Assembly: GCF_004768785.1 (NCBI RefSeq)
Contig: NZ_SRMQ01000001.1
Coordinates: forward strand, 372,001-436,000
Length of the DNA: 64,000 bases
Direction: 5' to 3'
From: Caproiciproducens galactitolivorans
GTDB taxonomy: Bacteria; Bacillota; Clostridia; Oscillospirales; Acutalibacteraceae
The first letter of the stretch is position 1. The number at the start of each line of letters is the position of its first letter. This document shows positions 1 through 9,511 of the stretch, piece after piece. The translations under genes and the position numbers were made by a program. The notes under the pieces are model-generated. The model had not been told where the DNA came from. It saw only the letters and a list, made by a program, of their open reading frames with translations, and ran no database searches.

Positions 1-1042
1 CGGAGAGTTCTTCTACGGAACTTGCCTGCTCCGTTGCTCCCTGTGCGAGCGCCTGTGCGCCGCTGGCAACTTGATCTGCGCTGCTGGCCACCTGTTCCGA
101 TACCTCGTTGATTTTTACCAGCGTATCGTTAAAAAAGGCCAGAATCCCACCCAACGACTTCTTTAAATTTGAATAATCTCCAATGTAATCCAGCTTTGAC
201 CGTACGGTAAGGTTCCCCTGTTCCACTTCGCGAAGGCAGTTTTCAATATCCGATATGTACATTTTAATGGATGAAACCGATTTTGCAAACGCTTCTCCCA
301 ACATTCCGATTTCATTTTTGGAATGGATGTTTATTTGCGCGTTTAAATCACCGGAAGCCATTCTTTGAGCAGCTTTTTCCATTTCTGTAAGCGGTTTGCT
401 GATGCTTCTGGAAATTCGGAATGCGATCAGTACAGAGACGATAAAGCTTAAGATAATGGTGCAGATAATGGCAATCTGCGCAGTCTGCATTTGTTTTGCC
501 AGCCGCACTGCAAGCATGTCGCCCTCTTCTGTTTTGGTGTTCATTAAATTATTGATACTGGTGCTTATTTTTGTGGCGATAGGACCTGCTTCATTTGTCA
601 AAAGATCCTGCGCTTCCTCTTTTTTGTTTTGTTTGGCAAGCGCAACACCGCGAGCCCGAATTTCGTTGTAGGAAATGATATCCTGATTAATGGATTTAAA
701 GTAAGCTTTTTCCTTTTCATGGACCATTTCTTTCTGTATTTGTGCTAAATAATGGTTAATCAGCGTCGTGGATTCATTTAATTTTGTTTCGGTTTCCTGA
801 ATTTTGTAAATTTCCTTATAGATCACAACATCCCTCGTGATGGCTCTGGCAGAGTTAAACTCCGCGGCAAGGCGTCCGATGTCACCTTGGGCAAAACCGT
901 AGCATTCCAGGGCTTCAGTGTATTCGGCGTTCAGACGGTTCATTACGCCAAAGCCGACACAGCCACCGATCGCAGAAACAAGGGCCACCAGAACAAAAGT
1001 TAGAATTAATTTTTTGCCGATTTTCATGTTTCTTAACATCAT
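1..1042 (-). CDS. Methyl-accepting chemotaxis protein, 5' part (gene runs off left edge)
   Basis: The first 347 residues of a chemoreceptor can be read from an ATG at 1042 with no stop before the window edge. A transmembrane helix lies near residues 9-30, followed by a mostly helical extracellular four-helix-bundle type sensor domain to about residue 187. A second membrane helix spans about 188-209, and a HAMP domain with the SKPLTEMEKAA start follows to about 265. From about residue 310 the start of the methylated, glutamine- and alanine-rich signalling coiled coil is visible. By family knowledge it would signal through CheW/CheA; the ligand is unknown. Start codons at 1042, 1039 and 1027 are all in frame; a GGAAGG-type site at 1047-1052 favours 1042 or 1039. 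A good promoter lies upstream at 1180-1208. The missing C-terminus should hold the kinase-contact tip. Confidence 0.93.
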   Translation of the reverse strand, partial: MMLRNMKIGKKLILTFVLVALVSAIGGCVGFGVMNRLNAEYTEALECYGFAQGDIGRLAAEFNSARAITRDVVIYKEIYKIQETETKLNESTTLINHYLAQIQKEMVHEKEKAYFKSINQDIISYNEIRARGVALAKQNKKEEAQDLLTNEAGPIATKISTSINNLMNTKTEEGDMLAVRLAKQMQTAQIAIICTIILSFIVSVLIAFRISRSISKPLTEMEKAAQRMASGDLNAQINIHSKNEIGMLGEAFAKSVSSIKMYISDIENCLREVEQGNLTVRSKLDYIGDYSNLKKSLGGILAFFNDTLVKINEVSEQVASSADQVASGAQALAQGATEQASSVEELS

Positions 1043-1179
1043 TCTACCTTCCTTACTGTTTATTATATAAATGAATTCGTTCCAGACCATCTATATAAAA
1101 TGTAAAATATTTTCATAAATAGTTAATGAAAGGATATTCTATGTAAACAATAATATTAGGGAATATAGCAACATTTAAT

Positions 1180-1208
1180 AGTATACTCGAATAATGTCGA
1201 TTTTTCAA
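1180..1208 (-). promoter_or_regulatory. SigmaA-type promoter for the chemoreceptor gene
   Basis: On the minus strand there is TTGAAA (1203-1208), a 17-nt spacer and TATACT (1180-1185). Transcription would start near 1173 and give a leader of about 130 nt before the chemoreceptor ATG. It looks like a vegetative promoter; I saw no sigma28 (flagellar) signature here. Confidence 0.65.
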
Positions 1209-1266
1209 TACTTATAGTCCCTTTTATTAAAGTATCTATAGAAATTCTCTTTAAAGGTTATTTCCT

Positions 1267-1644
1267 GTGACCGAGGTATGGTGTTTTCAAATGGAAAAAT
1301 CGAAGTATGATATTATGTATAAAACAGCAAACCAAATCCGTAGTTATCGGACATCCGCGGGGTTAAGCCAAAAAACATTGGCGGCTATGGCGGGCTTGGA
1401 TCCTGCTTTTTTAGGCCATGTTGAACGCTGCCTGAAGTGCCCTACCATCGACACTCTGAATAAGATTTCCAACGCGTTGAATATTACCCTTTCACAACTT
1501 CTCGATTTTGACCATCCACCGAAAGAGACCAAAAACGTAGACCTCTTAAAGAAGATTACAGTCCTTTTTAATCAGCTTACACCGGAAGAAGCCAATCACC
1601 TTACCAATATCATTTTTAAAATTGTAGAGTTTAAAAAGCATTAA
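1267..1644 (+). CDS. Xre/Cro-type helix-turn-helix regulator
   Basis: A small DNA-binding protein of 125 residues if started at GTG 1267, or 117 if started at ATG 1291. Residues about 20-80 form a classic Xre helix-turn-helix: IRSYRTSAGLSQKTLAAMAG, then a recognition-helix region around DPAFLGHVERC and the typical tail DTLNKISNALNITLSQLLDF. The last 40 residues are helical and may dimerise, as in SinR-like proteins. AAAGG at 1253-1257 lies 9 nt before GTG 1267; GAGG at 1273-1276 lies 14 nt before ATG 1291, so GTG is slightly favoured. It stands alone between a divergent chemoreceptor and a convergent S1 protein, so its target cannot be inferred from neighbours. Confidence is high for the fold and low for the role. 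Confidence 0.85.
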   Translation: MTEVWCFQMEKSKYDIMYKTANQIRSYRTSAGLSQKTLAAMAGLDPAFLGHVERCLKCPTIDTLNKISNALNITLSQLLDFDHPPKETKNVDLLKKITVLFNQLTPEEANHLTNIIFKIVEFKKH

Positions 1645-1700
1645 AAACAGGCTAAGGATGATTACAAAGGGCTTCCTTTATAAACACCGCTAGCCTGTTT
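1645..1700. terminator. Terminator hairpin between convergent genes
   Basis: AAACAGGCTA (1645-1654) is perfectly complementary to TAGCCTGTTT (1691-1700). The 36-nt loop holds a smaller AAAGG/CCTTT hairpin. On the minus strand the stem is followed by a run of T, which suits the end of the S1-domain gene; it may serve both convergent genes. The large loop makes it an imperfect terminator. Confidence 0.55.
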
Positions 1701-1702
1701 GG

Positions 1703-2632
1703 TTATTTTGATGCAAATTCGGTTACAATTTCCTTTTCGCTGTCCGGGGGAGAATATACGAACCGGTCGATCCGGTTCCCGCTGTAAAAGTATCTTGGCG
1801 CCGCCGGTCGGTAGGAATAGTCGAATGTATCGATAATCACAAGTTTTACTTTCATTCTTGAAGAAATAATGCTTTTGATGTAAACGCTGGCCTGCTGGCC
1901 CGGTACAACGTCTTCCTTTGTTTCCGCCAGCCCTGCCAAATTAGGGGACAGCTCTACGAAGATTCCGTAAGGTTCCACAGAACGGACGATTCCGGCAACT
2001 GTTTCGCCGGCTTTAAACATAGCTACGTTTTCTGCCCAAGTACCAAGCAGTTCCTTGTGGCTCAGCGTAATCCGCCCGTTTTCAATCGATTTGATAATGA
2101 CCTTAACATCCATCCCGACGGTAAAACGTTCACGGGGATGGTCGATTCTTGAAACGGAAATCGCGTCAATCGGCAACAGGGCAATAATTCCACAGCCAAT
2201 GTCCGCAAAGGCTCCGAAGCTTTCAAGATGGGTAATCCTCGCGTTTATGATATCACCCGGCGTGAGTTTCTTTACATATTCCTCCATGCATTTTTCCTGC
2301 GCGGCCCGCCGCGAAAGCAGCGCGGTTAAATGCCCTTCGGAATCCTTTTGGAAACTCGTTATCATAAAGCAAACCGGTCTGTTCACCCGGGAAATGATAG
2401 CTATGTCGCGCACCGTCCCCTCACGAATGCCTAAAGCCCCCTCGTCATGCGGGATAATTCCTTTCATGCAGCCTAAATCCACCAGTAAGTTGTGCGAGCT
2501 GTCACAAATCAGCGCACGTCCTTCCAAAATTTGTCCATCCCGGCAGGCATCGTTCAGCGCGGAGATGTTTTGCAGCGCCGCGCGGTTTTCCGGCGTATCG
2601 TTAATCCAACCTTCAGGATAGTAATCAAACAT
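1703..2632 (-). CDS. S1 RNA-binding domain protein (three S1-like modules)
   Basis: A 309-residue protein built almost entirely of S1/OB-fold RNA-binding modules. The first, degenerate module (about residues 33-105) begins at GQILEGRALICDSSHNLLVD. The second (about 120-195) has the canonical PGDIINARITHLESFGAFADIGCG core, and the third (about 207-270) has AGETVAGIVRSVEPYGIFVELSPNLAGL. Short proteins of this kind are often labelled small ribosomal protein S1 in Clostridia, but it lacks the full six-domain array and need not be ribosome-bound. ATG 2632 is chosen because a perfect AAAGGAGGT (2639-2647) sits 6 nt upstream; longer in-frame reading up to 2698 has no such support. It is divergent from the cyclophilin gene. 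Role inferred: RNA binding linked to translation or RNA stability. Confidence 0.87.
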   Translation of the reverse strand: MFDYYPEGWINDTPENRAALQNISALNDACRDGQILEGRALICDSSHNLLVDLGCMKGIIPHDEGALGIREGTVRDIAIISRVNRPVCFMITSFQKDSEGHLTALLSRRAAQEKCMEEYVKKLTPGDIINARITHLESFGAFADIGCGIIALLPIDAISVSRIDHPRERFTVGMDVKVIIKSIENGRITLSHKELLGTWAENVAMFKAGETVAGIVRSVEPYGIFVELSPNLAGLAETKEDVVPGQQASVYIKSIISSRMKVKLVIIDTFDYSYRPAAPRYFYSGNRIDRFVYSPPDSEKEIVTEFASK

Positions 2633-2638
2633 TTTCCT

Positions 2639-2647
2639 ACCTCCTTT
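2639..2647 (-). promoter_or_regulatory. Ribosome binding site fixing the S1-protein start
   Basis: Minus-strand AAAGGAGGT, 6 nt before ATG 2632. It is nearly full-length anti-16S complement and decides against the longer reading frame. Confidence 0.8.
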
Positions 2648-2733
2648 ATGTGTCTGATTATCTATATGCTTAAAACGGGTAGGTAATACTATCCGCAATT
2701 AATTATTAACTTGTTAATTTCATATATCGTAGC

Positions 2734-2762
2734 TTGAATATTGTCCCACATTATTATAAAAT
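2734..2762 (+). promoter_or_regulatory. Promoter for the cyclophilin gene
   Basis: TTGAAT (2734-2739), 17-nt spacer, TAAAAT (2757-2762), with an overlapping TATAAA. The predicted start is near 2769. A 6-bp inverted repeat (ATTAAC/GTTAAT, 2705-2718) lies upstream of the -35 and could be an operator, but I cannot assign it. Confidence 0.55.
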
Positions 2763-2797
2763 ATAGGTTATCTATGAAGAGAGGAAGAGTTAAAATT

Positions 2798-3679
2798 ATG
2801 CAAAAAAGCAGACGGATCATTGGCATGATTGCCCTTCTTGCAGTTACATTGAATTTAGCCGCGTGTTCCGGCGGAAGCGCCGAAAGTCAGGTGCCCTCTA
2901 CGGCAACGTCAGCCGAAAGCAGCACGGTTTCCCAGGCTTCCGATGACGCAAGAATACGTCCGGATGATGGAAAGAAGCTGGGGTATCAGTTGGAAAAACC
3001 CGCAAACGGGGAAGAAATTGCGGTTTTAACGACCAATATGGGCGTTATAAAATTACGTCTGTTCCCGCAGGCGGCTCCGAAGGCGGTAGAAAATTTTAAG
3101 GGACTCGTTCAAAAAGGATATTATAACGGAATAACCTTTCACCGCGTGATTAATGACTTTATGATTCAGAGCGGTGACCCAAAAGGGGACGGAACCGGCG
3201 GGGAAAGCATTTGGAATAAGCCGTTTGCAGACGAATTTAATGCGAATTTGGTCAATATCCGCGGTTCGGTTGCCATGGCAAATTCCGGGAAGGATACGAA
3301 CGGCAGCCAGTTCTTTATTAATCAGAAGGGGACAAAGGCGGCGATCGACTGGAGCTATTACCAAAAGGCGTTTGATGTGTACAAGGAGTCCCCGGAGGCA
3401 TTTATCCAGCAATACAACACCTATTGGCTCGACATGAGCAAGGTGACGGACGCATATAAAAATATCTATAATCAGTACGGTGGTAATCCAACTTTGGACG
3501 GCGCGTACAATATTGTGGAGAAAGGACATACCGTCTTTGCGCAGGTGTTCGAGGGAATGGACGTTGTGGATAAAATAGCGTCCTTGCCCGTCGTAGCAAA
3601 TGATCTGGGAGAGAAGAGCAAGCCTGCATCAAAGGTTTACATTGAAAAAGCGGAAATTGTTCCGTATAATTCCAAGTAG
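2798..3679 (+). CDS. Lipoprotein peptidyl-prolyl cis-trans isomerase (cyclophilin type)
   Basis: A 293-residue secreted lipoprotein. The N-terminus has positive residues, a hydrophobic stretch and the lipobox LAAC, so the mature protein is probably tethered outside the membrane by the cysteine. After a Ser/Thr-rich linker, residues about 70-285 are a cyclophilin domain: VENFKGLVQKGYYNGITFHR, the MIQSGDPKGDGTGG catalytic loop, GSVAMANSGKDTNGSQFFIN and HTVFAQVFEGMDVVDKI. Family activity is proline isomerisation in folding of exported proteins. An insert of about 50 residues (from about KGTKAAIDWSYY to NPTLDGAY) separates FFIN from HTVFAQV, as in other Clostridial secreted cyclophilins. ATG 2798 is chosen from GAGGAAG at 2781-2787; an in-frame ATG at 2774 is a weaker alternative. 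It is followed 25 nt later by a DUF4870 gene, likely co-transcribed. Confidence 0.93.
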   Translation: MQKSRRIIGMIALLAVTLNLAACSGGSAESQVPSTATSAESSTVSQASDDARIRPDDGKKLGYQLEKPANGEEIAVLTTNMGVIKLRLFPQAAPKAVENFKGLVQKGYYNGITFHRVINDFMIQSGDPKGDGTGGESIWNKPFADEFNANLVNIRGSVAMANSGKDTNGSQFFINQKGTKAAIDWSYYQKAFDVYKESPEAFIQQYNTYWLDMSKVTDAYKNIYNQYGGNPTLDGAYNIVEKGHTVFAQVFEGMDVVDKIASLPVVANDLGEKSKPASKVYIEKAEIVPYNSK

Positions 3680-3704
3680 AACCGATAGGAAATGGAGGTT
3701 TTTT

Positions 3705-4271
3705 ATGAATCAGAATGGTTCGGAAACAAACAGAAACCAGCACGATCAGCAGCCCTTTGACTATCAGGAGCATTATTGGCGGCAGAACCAGCAATACCGG
3801 AATCCGCCGCCCCCTTATACCCAGTATCCTCAGGATCCATGGCAGCAGTCGCCCATTCCGCCGAAGCCGCCGGTTCGTCCCAGCTATAACCCTTACGGCA
3901 TGTCGGCGGACAATACGAAAGTCTTTTGCATTATGTCTTATATCAGCATCCTTTGGCTGGTGGGCCTTTTAGCGGATAGGTACAATCCCAAGGTTCGCTT
4001 CCATGCGAATCAGGGGATCATTCTCACAATCTTTTATGCCATTTTAAGATTTGTACTGATTCTGCTGACCGGTTTCGTAAATTCCATCTTTGTCATTCCC
4101 TTTTCCGGGGTTGTGTTGCTGCCTCAGATTGGCGCCGCGTTAAACGGGCTGCTGACTCTGCTTGTGTGGGGCATTTACCTTTCCTTTGTGATTATCGGCA
4201 TTATGCATGCGGTACACGATCGGGAAGAACCGCTGCCGATTATTGGTACATTGTTTCAAATCTTAAGATAA
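3705..4271 (+). CDS. DUF4870 family membrane protein
   Basis: A 188-residue protein. The first 70 residues are a Pro/Gln/Tyr-rich, low-complexity cytosolic or surface tail (runs such as NPPPPYTQYPQDPWQQSP). Residues about 75-185 hold the DUF4870 membrane core: a hairpin around KVFCIMSYISILWLVGLLAD, the family motif RFHANQGIILTIFYAIL, and two to three further helices ending in IYLSFVIIGIMHAV. The function of this family is not established. The start is fixed by TGGAGG (3693-3698) before ATG 3705. It follows the cyclophilin gene by 25 nt and precedes the strong pyrG promoter, so it is probably the last gene of its own transcript. Confidence 0.85.
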   Translation: MNQNGSETNRNQHDQQPFDYQEHYWRQNQQYRNPPPPYTQYPQDPWQQSPIPPKPPVRPSYNPYGMSADNTKVFCIMSYISILWLVGLLADRYNPKVRFHANQGIILTIFYAILRFVLILLTGFVNSIFVIPFSGVVLLPQIGAALNGLLTLLVWGIYLSFVIIGIMHAVHDREEPLPIIGTLFQILR

Positions 4272-4284
4272 CATATAAAATTAC

Positions 4285-4318
4285 CGCCAATTGCATTGAC
4301 AAGCCCTTGCAATTGGCG
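4285..4318. promoter_or_regulatory. 11-bp inverted repeat across the pyrG promoter (candidate operator)
   Basis: CGCCAATTGCA (4285-4295) and TGCAATTGGCG (4308-4318) are perfect inverted copies separated by 12 nt. The -35 box TTGACA lies in the centre and the right arm ends two bases before the -10. There is no T-run after either arm, so a terminator is less likely than a protein binding site. Confidence 0.55.
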
Positions 4319-4325
4319 ATATAAT
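4296..4325 (+). promoter_or_regulatory. Consensus sigmaA promoter of pyrG
   Basis: TTGACA (4296-4301), 18-nt spacer, TATAAT (4320-4325). Both hexamers match consensus. The predicted start is near 4332, leaving a leader of about 50 nt with a T-rich tract. Confidence 0.85.
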
Positions 4326-4365
4326 TAATTTGTTTGTTGTTTTTTTAGTGGCAGATATTGTATAG

Positions 4366-5994
<1,629 letters not shown>

Positions 5995-6004
5995 GAACAT
6001 GATT

Positions 6005-6037
6005 AAAGGGTCTCCGGCTTTGCCGGAGACCCTTTTT
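6005..6037 (+). terminator. Rho-independent terminator of pyrG
   Basis: GGGTCTCCGGC (6008-6018), loop TTT, GCCGGAGACCC (6022-6032), then TTTTT. An 11-bp perfect GC-rich stem with flanking A and T runs. Confidence 0.95.
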
Positions 6038-6123
6038 GAGAGCATAAAGCGCCGCTTTGTGTTGTCCTTTTGTTTATGCTTTTCTTCGGGTCAAAAGGCA
6101 GCGCAAAATTATACTGAGAAAAC

Positions 6124-6158
6124 AAAAGGGAACCTTCCGCAAACCAAAGATCCCTTTT
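6124..6158. terminator. Convergent terminator downstream of the DUF2207 gene
   Basis: AAAAGGGA (6124-6131) and TCCCTTTT (6151-6158) form an 8-bp stem with T-rich flanks in both directions. It lies 16 nt past the DUF2207 stop on the minus strand. Confidence 0.55.
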
Positions 6159-6174
6159 TTATGGCTTAAGGGGG

Positions 6175-8127
6175 TTAGCGGACGCCACCGCCTCCGCCTG
6201 CGCCGAAGCCGCCGCCTCCTCCGCCAAAACCGCTGCCTCCGAAACCGCCGCCTCCAAAGCCGCCAAAGCTGTCGCTTCCGGATGCCGGGGGATGGGCTAG
6301 CCTCGTGGCCGAAGTGCTGATATTGCTGATTGTGGTACCCAGGTAAGTGCCGAAGTCGCTTCCGGCGGACTGGAATCCGTGCGCGCCGGACGAATGGCCC
6401 AACATATAGTAAAGATAGCTTGTGCCGAAGTTGGTGTTCAGATAAGCGTCGTCATTTAACTGAGGATAGACCATTTTCAGTTGTTTGCAAACTTTTTTCG
6501 ATATGCCCATCATGGTCGCGTATACCAGATATTCCTCCCACAAAGCAAGCTCTGGAACGCCATACTCCGTCATACGCGAAAACTCAAGCATGTATTTTTT
6601 CAGGCCCTGCCATACGGCGTAATCGTATTCGCCCTTCTGGCTGAGGCGGGGTCGCCGGTTGGAAGCAATCAGCAGCAAAATGCCAGAAATCAGCATACCG
6701 ATTGACAGATAGAGCAGCCATCCCTGTGTAAAAAACAATATAAGGATTGCCGCCACAATGCTGAAAATTCCTCCGAGTGTAGCAGCTGTTAAATAACTGG
6801 GCTTGCGCTCATAATACCCCCGGTCGGCAATTTCCTTTTTGGTCTGCTGCAGGAAATTCTGAATACTGGAGTCGATATACTGATAATGTTTCTTTGCGTA
6901 TGCCTTGAATTGGCGCATAGTGAAACTGCCGCCGGTTTCCGACGCGACGGAGGATATCATCTCATAGAATTCCTGTTCGCTTAATGTAAGAGGGACGTTT
7001 TTTTCATTTCCGGTAATTTCAACCAAAAAATCTTTCTTTTCAACGGATTCAAAACGCACGTAACCTTTCCACGCAAGGCTCATCAGTGTAGCGCTGAAAA
7101 TCCGTCCCTGCACCTGCTCTGTTACGCCGCCGCTGTAAAAGTAAAACAAGTTTGCGATCCCACCCGGCGAGTTGCTTTCCGGTATCTCCCGTGTGTATTC
7201 GGGGGCGTTTGTCTCGTAAGGTTTTGATTTCTTATTTAACAATAGGAAAAGCAGGATGCCGCCGATTGCAAGTATCACTCCGGATACGGCGTCCACGATG
7301 CCGACGATATATGCCAGTTTTTGTTTTTGCGCCCACTGGGCTGCCCAAGTTTCTTCTTCTTTTTTAATATTTTCAAGGGCTTTTGAAGCAAGCTTATTAT
7401 CAGAATCGGGGAATAGGGAAACAGGCATGCAGATGCGCGTTTCGACCATTGTTTTCGGCGGGACTTCCTTTGCTGTAAAGGTGATCCGGCTGGAAGAAAC
7501 CGTGAGATTGCTTTGCGCCGTGCAGTGCAGCCAGGCCATTACCGAACCCGCTTTTGCACCGGACGGAATTGCAACGGAACCGTGCAGTTCAGTAATCGGC
7601 AGCGTAAAGTTCTCTCCGACAAACGCATTGTAGAATACAGAAGTATCCTGATAAACGCTGACAATGTTTTTGATGGTGTAGGAAATTTTAAAATTGCGGA
7701 TCCCACTTTTGATTTGCGGCATGAACCAGCCGATTTCCGTTTTATTTCCGGAATTATAAATATAGCATACATTCTCTAATCCGGTTACGGCTTCGGGATG
7801 AATATCGTCGCGAAATGCATACTTCGTTTTATTGTCCAAGTCATATACGGCGAAATTGGTTATGCTGTTTGGGCGGATATTTTTCTCAAATGTTTTATAA
7901 ATGTTCGAATATGTTTTTTGGCGCTTTTCTAAATTGACACACCAGGTTTCTGTTACCCGCAGATCCCCGTTTGTTAAGAGCTCCGAAGCAATATCCAGCT
8001 TTTCTAGTGTCTGTTTCGAATTGCGCTTGTAACTATCCGAACAGCCGGCAAGGGTGAAAAAGATAAACACTACGGCAAGAAAAGCCGCGGCGCTCCTCTT
8101 CCTTGCATTTCTGCACAAATTGCCCAT
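6175..8127 (-). CDS. DUF2207 membrane protein with Gly-rich tail
   Basis: A 650-residue membrane protein. The start is a signal sequence with lipobox-like FTLAGC (Cys29). Residues about 35-285 are the extracellular DUF2207 domain. A membrane helix around LAYIVGIVDAVSGVILAIGG follows, then a cytosolic region with a winged-helix-like stretch (LSLAWKGYVRFESVEKK), a second pair of membrane helices (GGIFSIVAAILILFF, LLYLSIGMLISGILLLIA) and a C-terminal half starting GLKKYMLEFSRM. The last 30 residues are almost only Gly, Phe and Ser. The function is unknown. It follows lemA by 22 nt in the same direction, a pairing often seen for DUF2207 and LemA, which suggests a shared membrane role. The start at ATG 8127 is fixed by GGAGGAA at 8131-8137. 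Confidence 0.85.
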   Translation of the reverse strand: MGNLCRNARKRSAAAFLAVVFIFFTLAGCSDSYKRNSKQTLEKLDIASELLTNGDLRVTETWCVNLEKRQKTYSNIYKTFEKNIRPNSITNFAVYDLDNKTKYAFRDDIHPEAVTGLENVCYIYNSGNKTEIGWFMPQIKSGIRNFKISYTIKNIVSVYQDTSVFYNAFVGENFTLPITELHGSVAIPSGAKAGSVMAWLHCTAQSNLTVSSSRITFTAKEVPPKTMVETRICMPVSLFPDSDNKLASKALENIKKEEETWAAQWAQKQKLAYIVGIVDAVSGVILAIGGILLFLLLNKKSKPYETNAPEYTREIPESNSPGGIANLFYFYSGGVTEQVQGRIFSATLMSLAWKGYVRFESVEKKDFLVEITGNEKNVPLTLSEQEFYEMISSVASETGGSFTMRQFKAYAKKHYQYIDSSIQNFLQQTKKEIADRGYYERKPSYLTAATLGGIFSIVAAILILFFTQGWLLYLSIGMLISGILLLIASNRRPRLSQKGEYDYAVWQGLKKYMLEFSRMTEYGVPELALWEEYLVYATMMGISKKVCKQLKMVYPQLNDDAYLNTNFGTSYLYYMLGHSSGAHGFQSAGSDFGTYLGTTISNISTSATRLAHPPASGSDSFGGFGGGGFGGSGFGGGGGGFGAGGGGGVR

Positions 8128-8149
8128 GGTTTCCTCCAAAAGGGATGTA

Positions 8150-8704
8150 TTAAAATTTAACCTGCGGTACCGCTTTGTCTGCTTCCGCAATTTCAAAGTA
8201 TTTTTTCTGACCGAAATGGAACATAGAAGCGATGAGATTTGACGGGAAATGCAGGACATACTCGTTATACTTCATGGCTGTATCGTTATAGAATTGGCGA
8301 GCCATGGCAATTTTGCCTTCAATATCCTTTAATTGCGACTGAAGATCAAGAAAGTTTTGGTTTGCCTTTAAATCCGGGTACTGTTCCGCGGTTGCAAACA
8401 AATTGACGATCGCACGGGAAAGCTTCGCGTTGTTTTCCATTGCTTCCTCGGGTGTTTTTGCGTTTATTGCCGCGCCGCGCCACTTTGTCACTTCCTCAAG
8501 CGTTGTTTTTTCATGGGTCGCGTACCCTTTTACGGTTTCCACTAAATTTGGAATCAGGTCGAACCGTTTTTTAAGCTGTACATCCACCTGGGCCCATCCG
8601 TTGTCCACCCGGACGGACAGGGAAACCAGCCGGTTATACATACCGACTGCCCAGAAGAGCAGAATCAGGACGATGGCTATTAGAGCGATAATTATTGGAT
8701 TCAT
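8150..8704 (-). CDS. lemA: LemA family protein
   Basis: A 184-residue protein with one N-terminal membrane helix (residues about 4-22) and a helical-bundle domain outside the membrane. Family hallmarks are visible: VDNGWAQVDVQLKKRFDLIPNLVETVKGYATHE and, near the end, ARQFYNDTAMKYNEYVLHFPSNLIA. The molecular role of LemA proteins is not firmly known. A good AGGAGG site precedes the ATG. It is the first gene of a two-gene unit with the DUF2207 protein. Confidence 0.95.
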   Translation of the reverse strand: MNPIIIALIAIVLILLFWAVGMYNRLVSLSVRVDNGWAQVDVQLKKRFDLIPNLVETVKGYATHEKTTLEEVTKWRGAAINAKTPEEAMENNAKLSRAIVNLFATAEQYPDLKANQNFLDLQSQLKDIEGKIAMARQFYNDTAMKYNEYVLHFPSNLIASMFHFGQKKYFEIAEADKAVPQVKF

Positions 8705-8731
8705 TAGAATACCTCCTTAATAATCACAAAC

Positions 8732-8740
8732 ATAGTACCA
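8732..8740 (-). promoter_or_regulatory. Extended -10 promoter element for lemA
   Basis: Minus-strand TGGTACTAT, an extended -10 (TG plus TACTAT). No good -35 is present at the usual distance. It would place the transcription start about 20 nt before the lemA ATG. Confidence 0.4.
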
Positions 8741-8789
8741 TAATTTTATTAAAAAGAAAAGATGAAAATGAGAACAAATTCGCCTGAAC

Positions 8790-8817
8790 AAAAAAGGGAA
8801 GGACATAAGCCCTTCCC
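8790..8817 (-). terminator. Rho-independent terminator of acn-icd-rex
   Basis: Read on the minus strand: GGGAAGG, 8-nt loop, CCTTCCC, followed by six T. The hairpin lies 22 nt past the rex stop codon. Confidence 0.92.
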
Positions 8818-8839
8818 ATAAGTATTGTTAAGTATTCTA

Positions 8840-9481
8840 TTATTTGTTGTTCGGGTTGGAAATCCGGTAGCAAAGCGTCATTAAGCTGTCGTTCAGATGT
8901 ACATTTTCAACCACCGTATCCTCATAACGCATGGAAATGTCATAATGGCTGAAATTCCAAAAGTTTCGAACTCCTAGGCTGTAAAGGCGCTCCAGAATCG
9001 AATGTACGCCCTCGCGCGGGATACACAGGATTGCCATGACCGGTTTTTCTTTTTCACAGAAATCCTCCAGTTCCGTCGTATCCATAACGATTTTCCCGTT
9101 TATCCGAGTGCCTGTTTTGCTGGGGGAACTGTCGAAAATGCCAATCAGCTCAAACCCCTCTTCCTCAAACTGCATATGGGTCGCAATCGCTCTTCCAAGG
9201 TTGCCGGCACCGATCAGAATCGTTTTATAGCGGTTGGAAAGCCCGAGAATATTTCCGATCTCATCACAGAGCTGATCCACAATATAGCCGTAGCCCTGCT
9301 GGCCGAAACCGCCGAAGCAGTTCAGATCCTGCCGGATCTGGGAGGCGGTAAGCCCCAGCTTTACGGACAATTCGGTAGAGGAAATGCGGGTTACCCCTTT
9401 TTCCTTCAAATGCGTTAAAAAACGATAATACCGCGGCAATCTTCTGATTACCGACATTGAAATATTTTCACGTTTTGGCAT
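8840..9481 (-). CDS. rex: Redox-sensing transcriptional repressor Rex
   Basis: A 213-residue NADH/NAD+-sensing repressor. Residues about 10-75 are the winged helix (RRLPRYYRFLTHL, SSTELSVKLGLTASQIRQDL, FGGFGQQGYGY). The Rossmann NAD-binding domain follows with GAGNLGRA (91-98) and the C-terminal swap helix. In family members high NADH releases Rex from TTGTTAA-type operators of fermentation genes. GGAGG precedes the ATG. It is the last gene behind icd (gap 30 nt) and acn, so it is probably made from the same transcript that it may control. The genomic link to the 2-oxoglutarate branch is notable, since rex usually sits beside fermentation or electron-transfer genes. Confidence 0.96.
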   Translation of the reverse strand: MPKRENISMSVIRRLPRYYRFLTHLKEKGVTRISSTELSVKLGLTASQIRQDLNCFGGFGQQGYGYIVDQLCDEIGNILGLSNRYKTILIGAGNLGRAIATHMQFEEEGFELIGIFDSSPSKTGTRINGKIVMDTTELEDFCEKEKPVMAILCIPREGVHSILERLYSLGVRNFWNFSHYDISMRYEDTVVENVHLNDSLMTLCYRISNPNNK

Positions 9482-9511
9482 ACGTTAACCTCCGTAGTGT
9501 GCTGTATCAAA

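Noticed and set aside
4285-4318. Reading the pyrG palindrome as a terminator of the DUF4870 gene
   Set aside because: No T-run follows on either strand and the arms flank a consensus -35 box.
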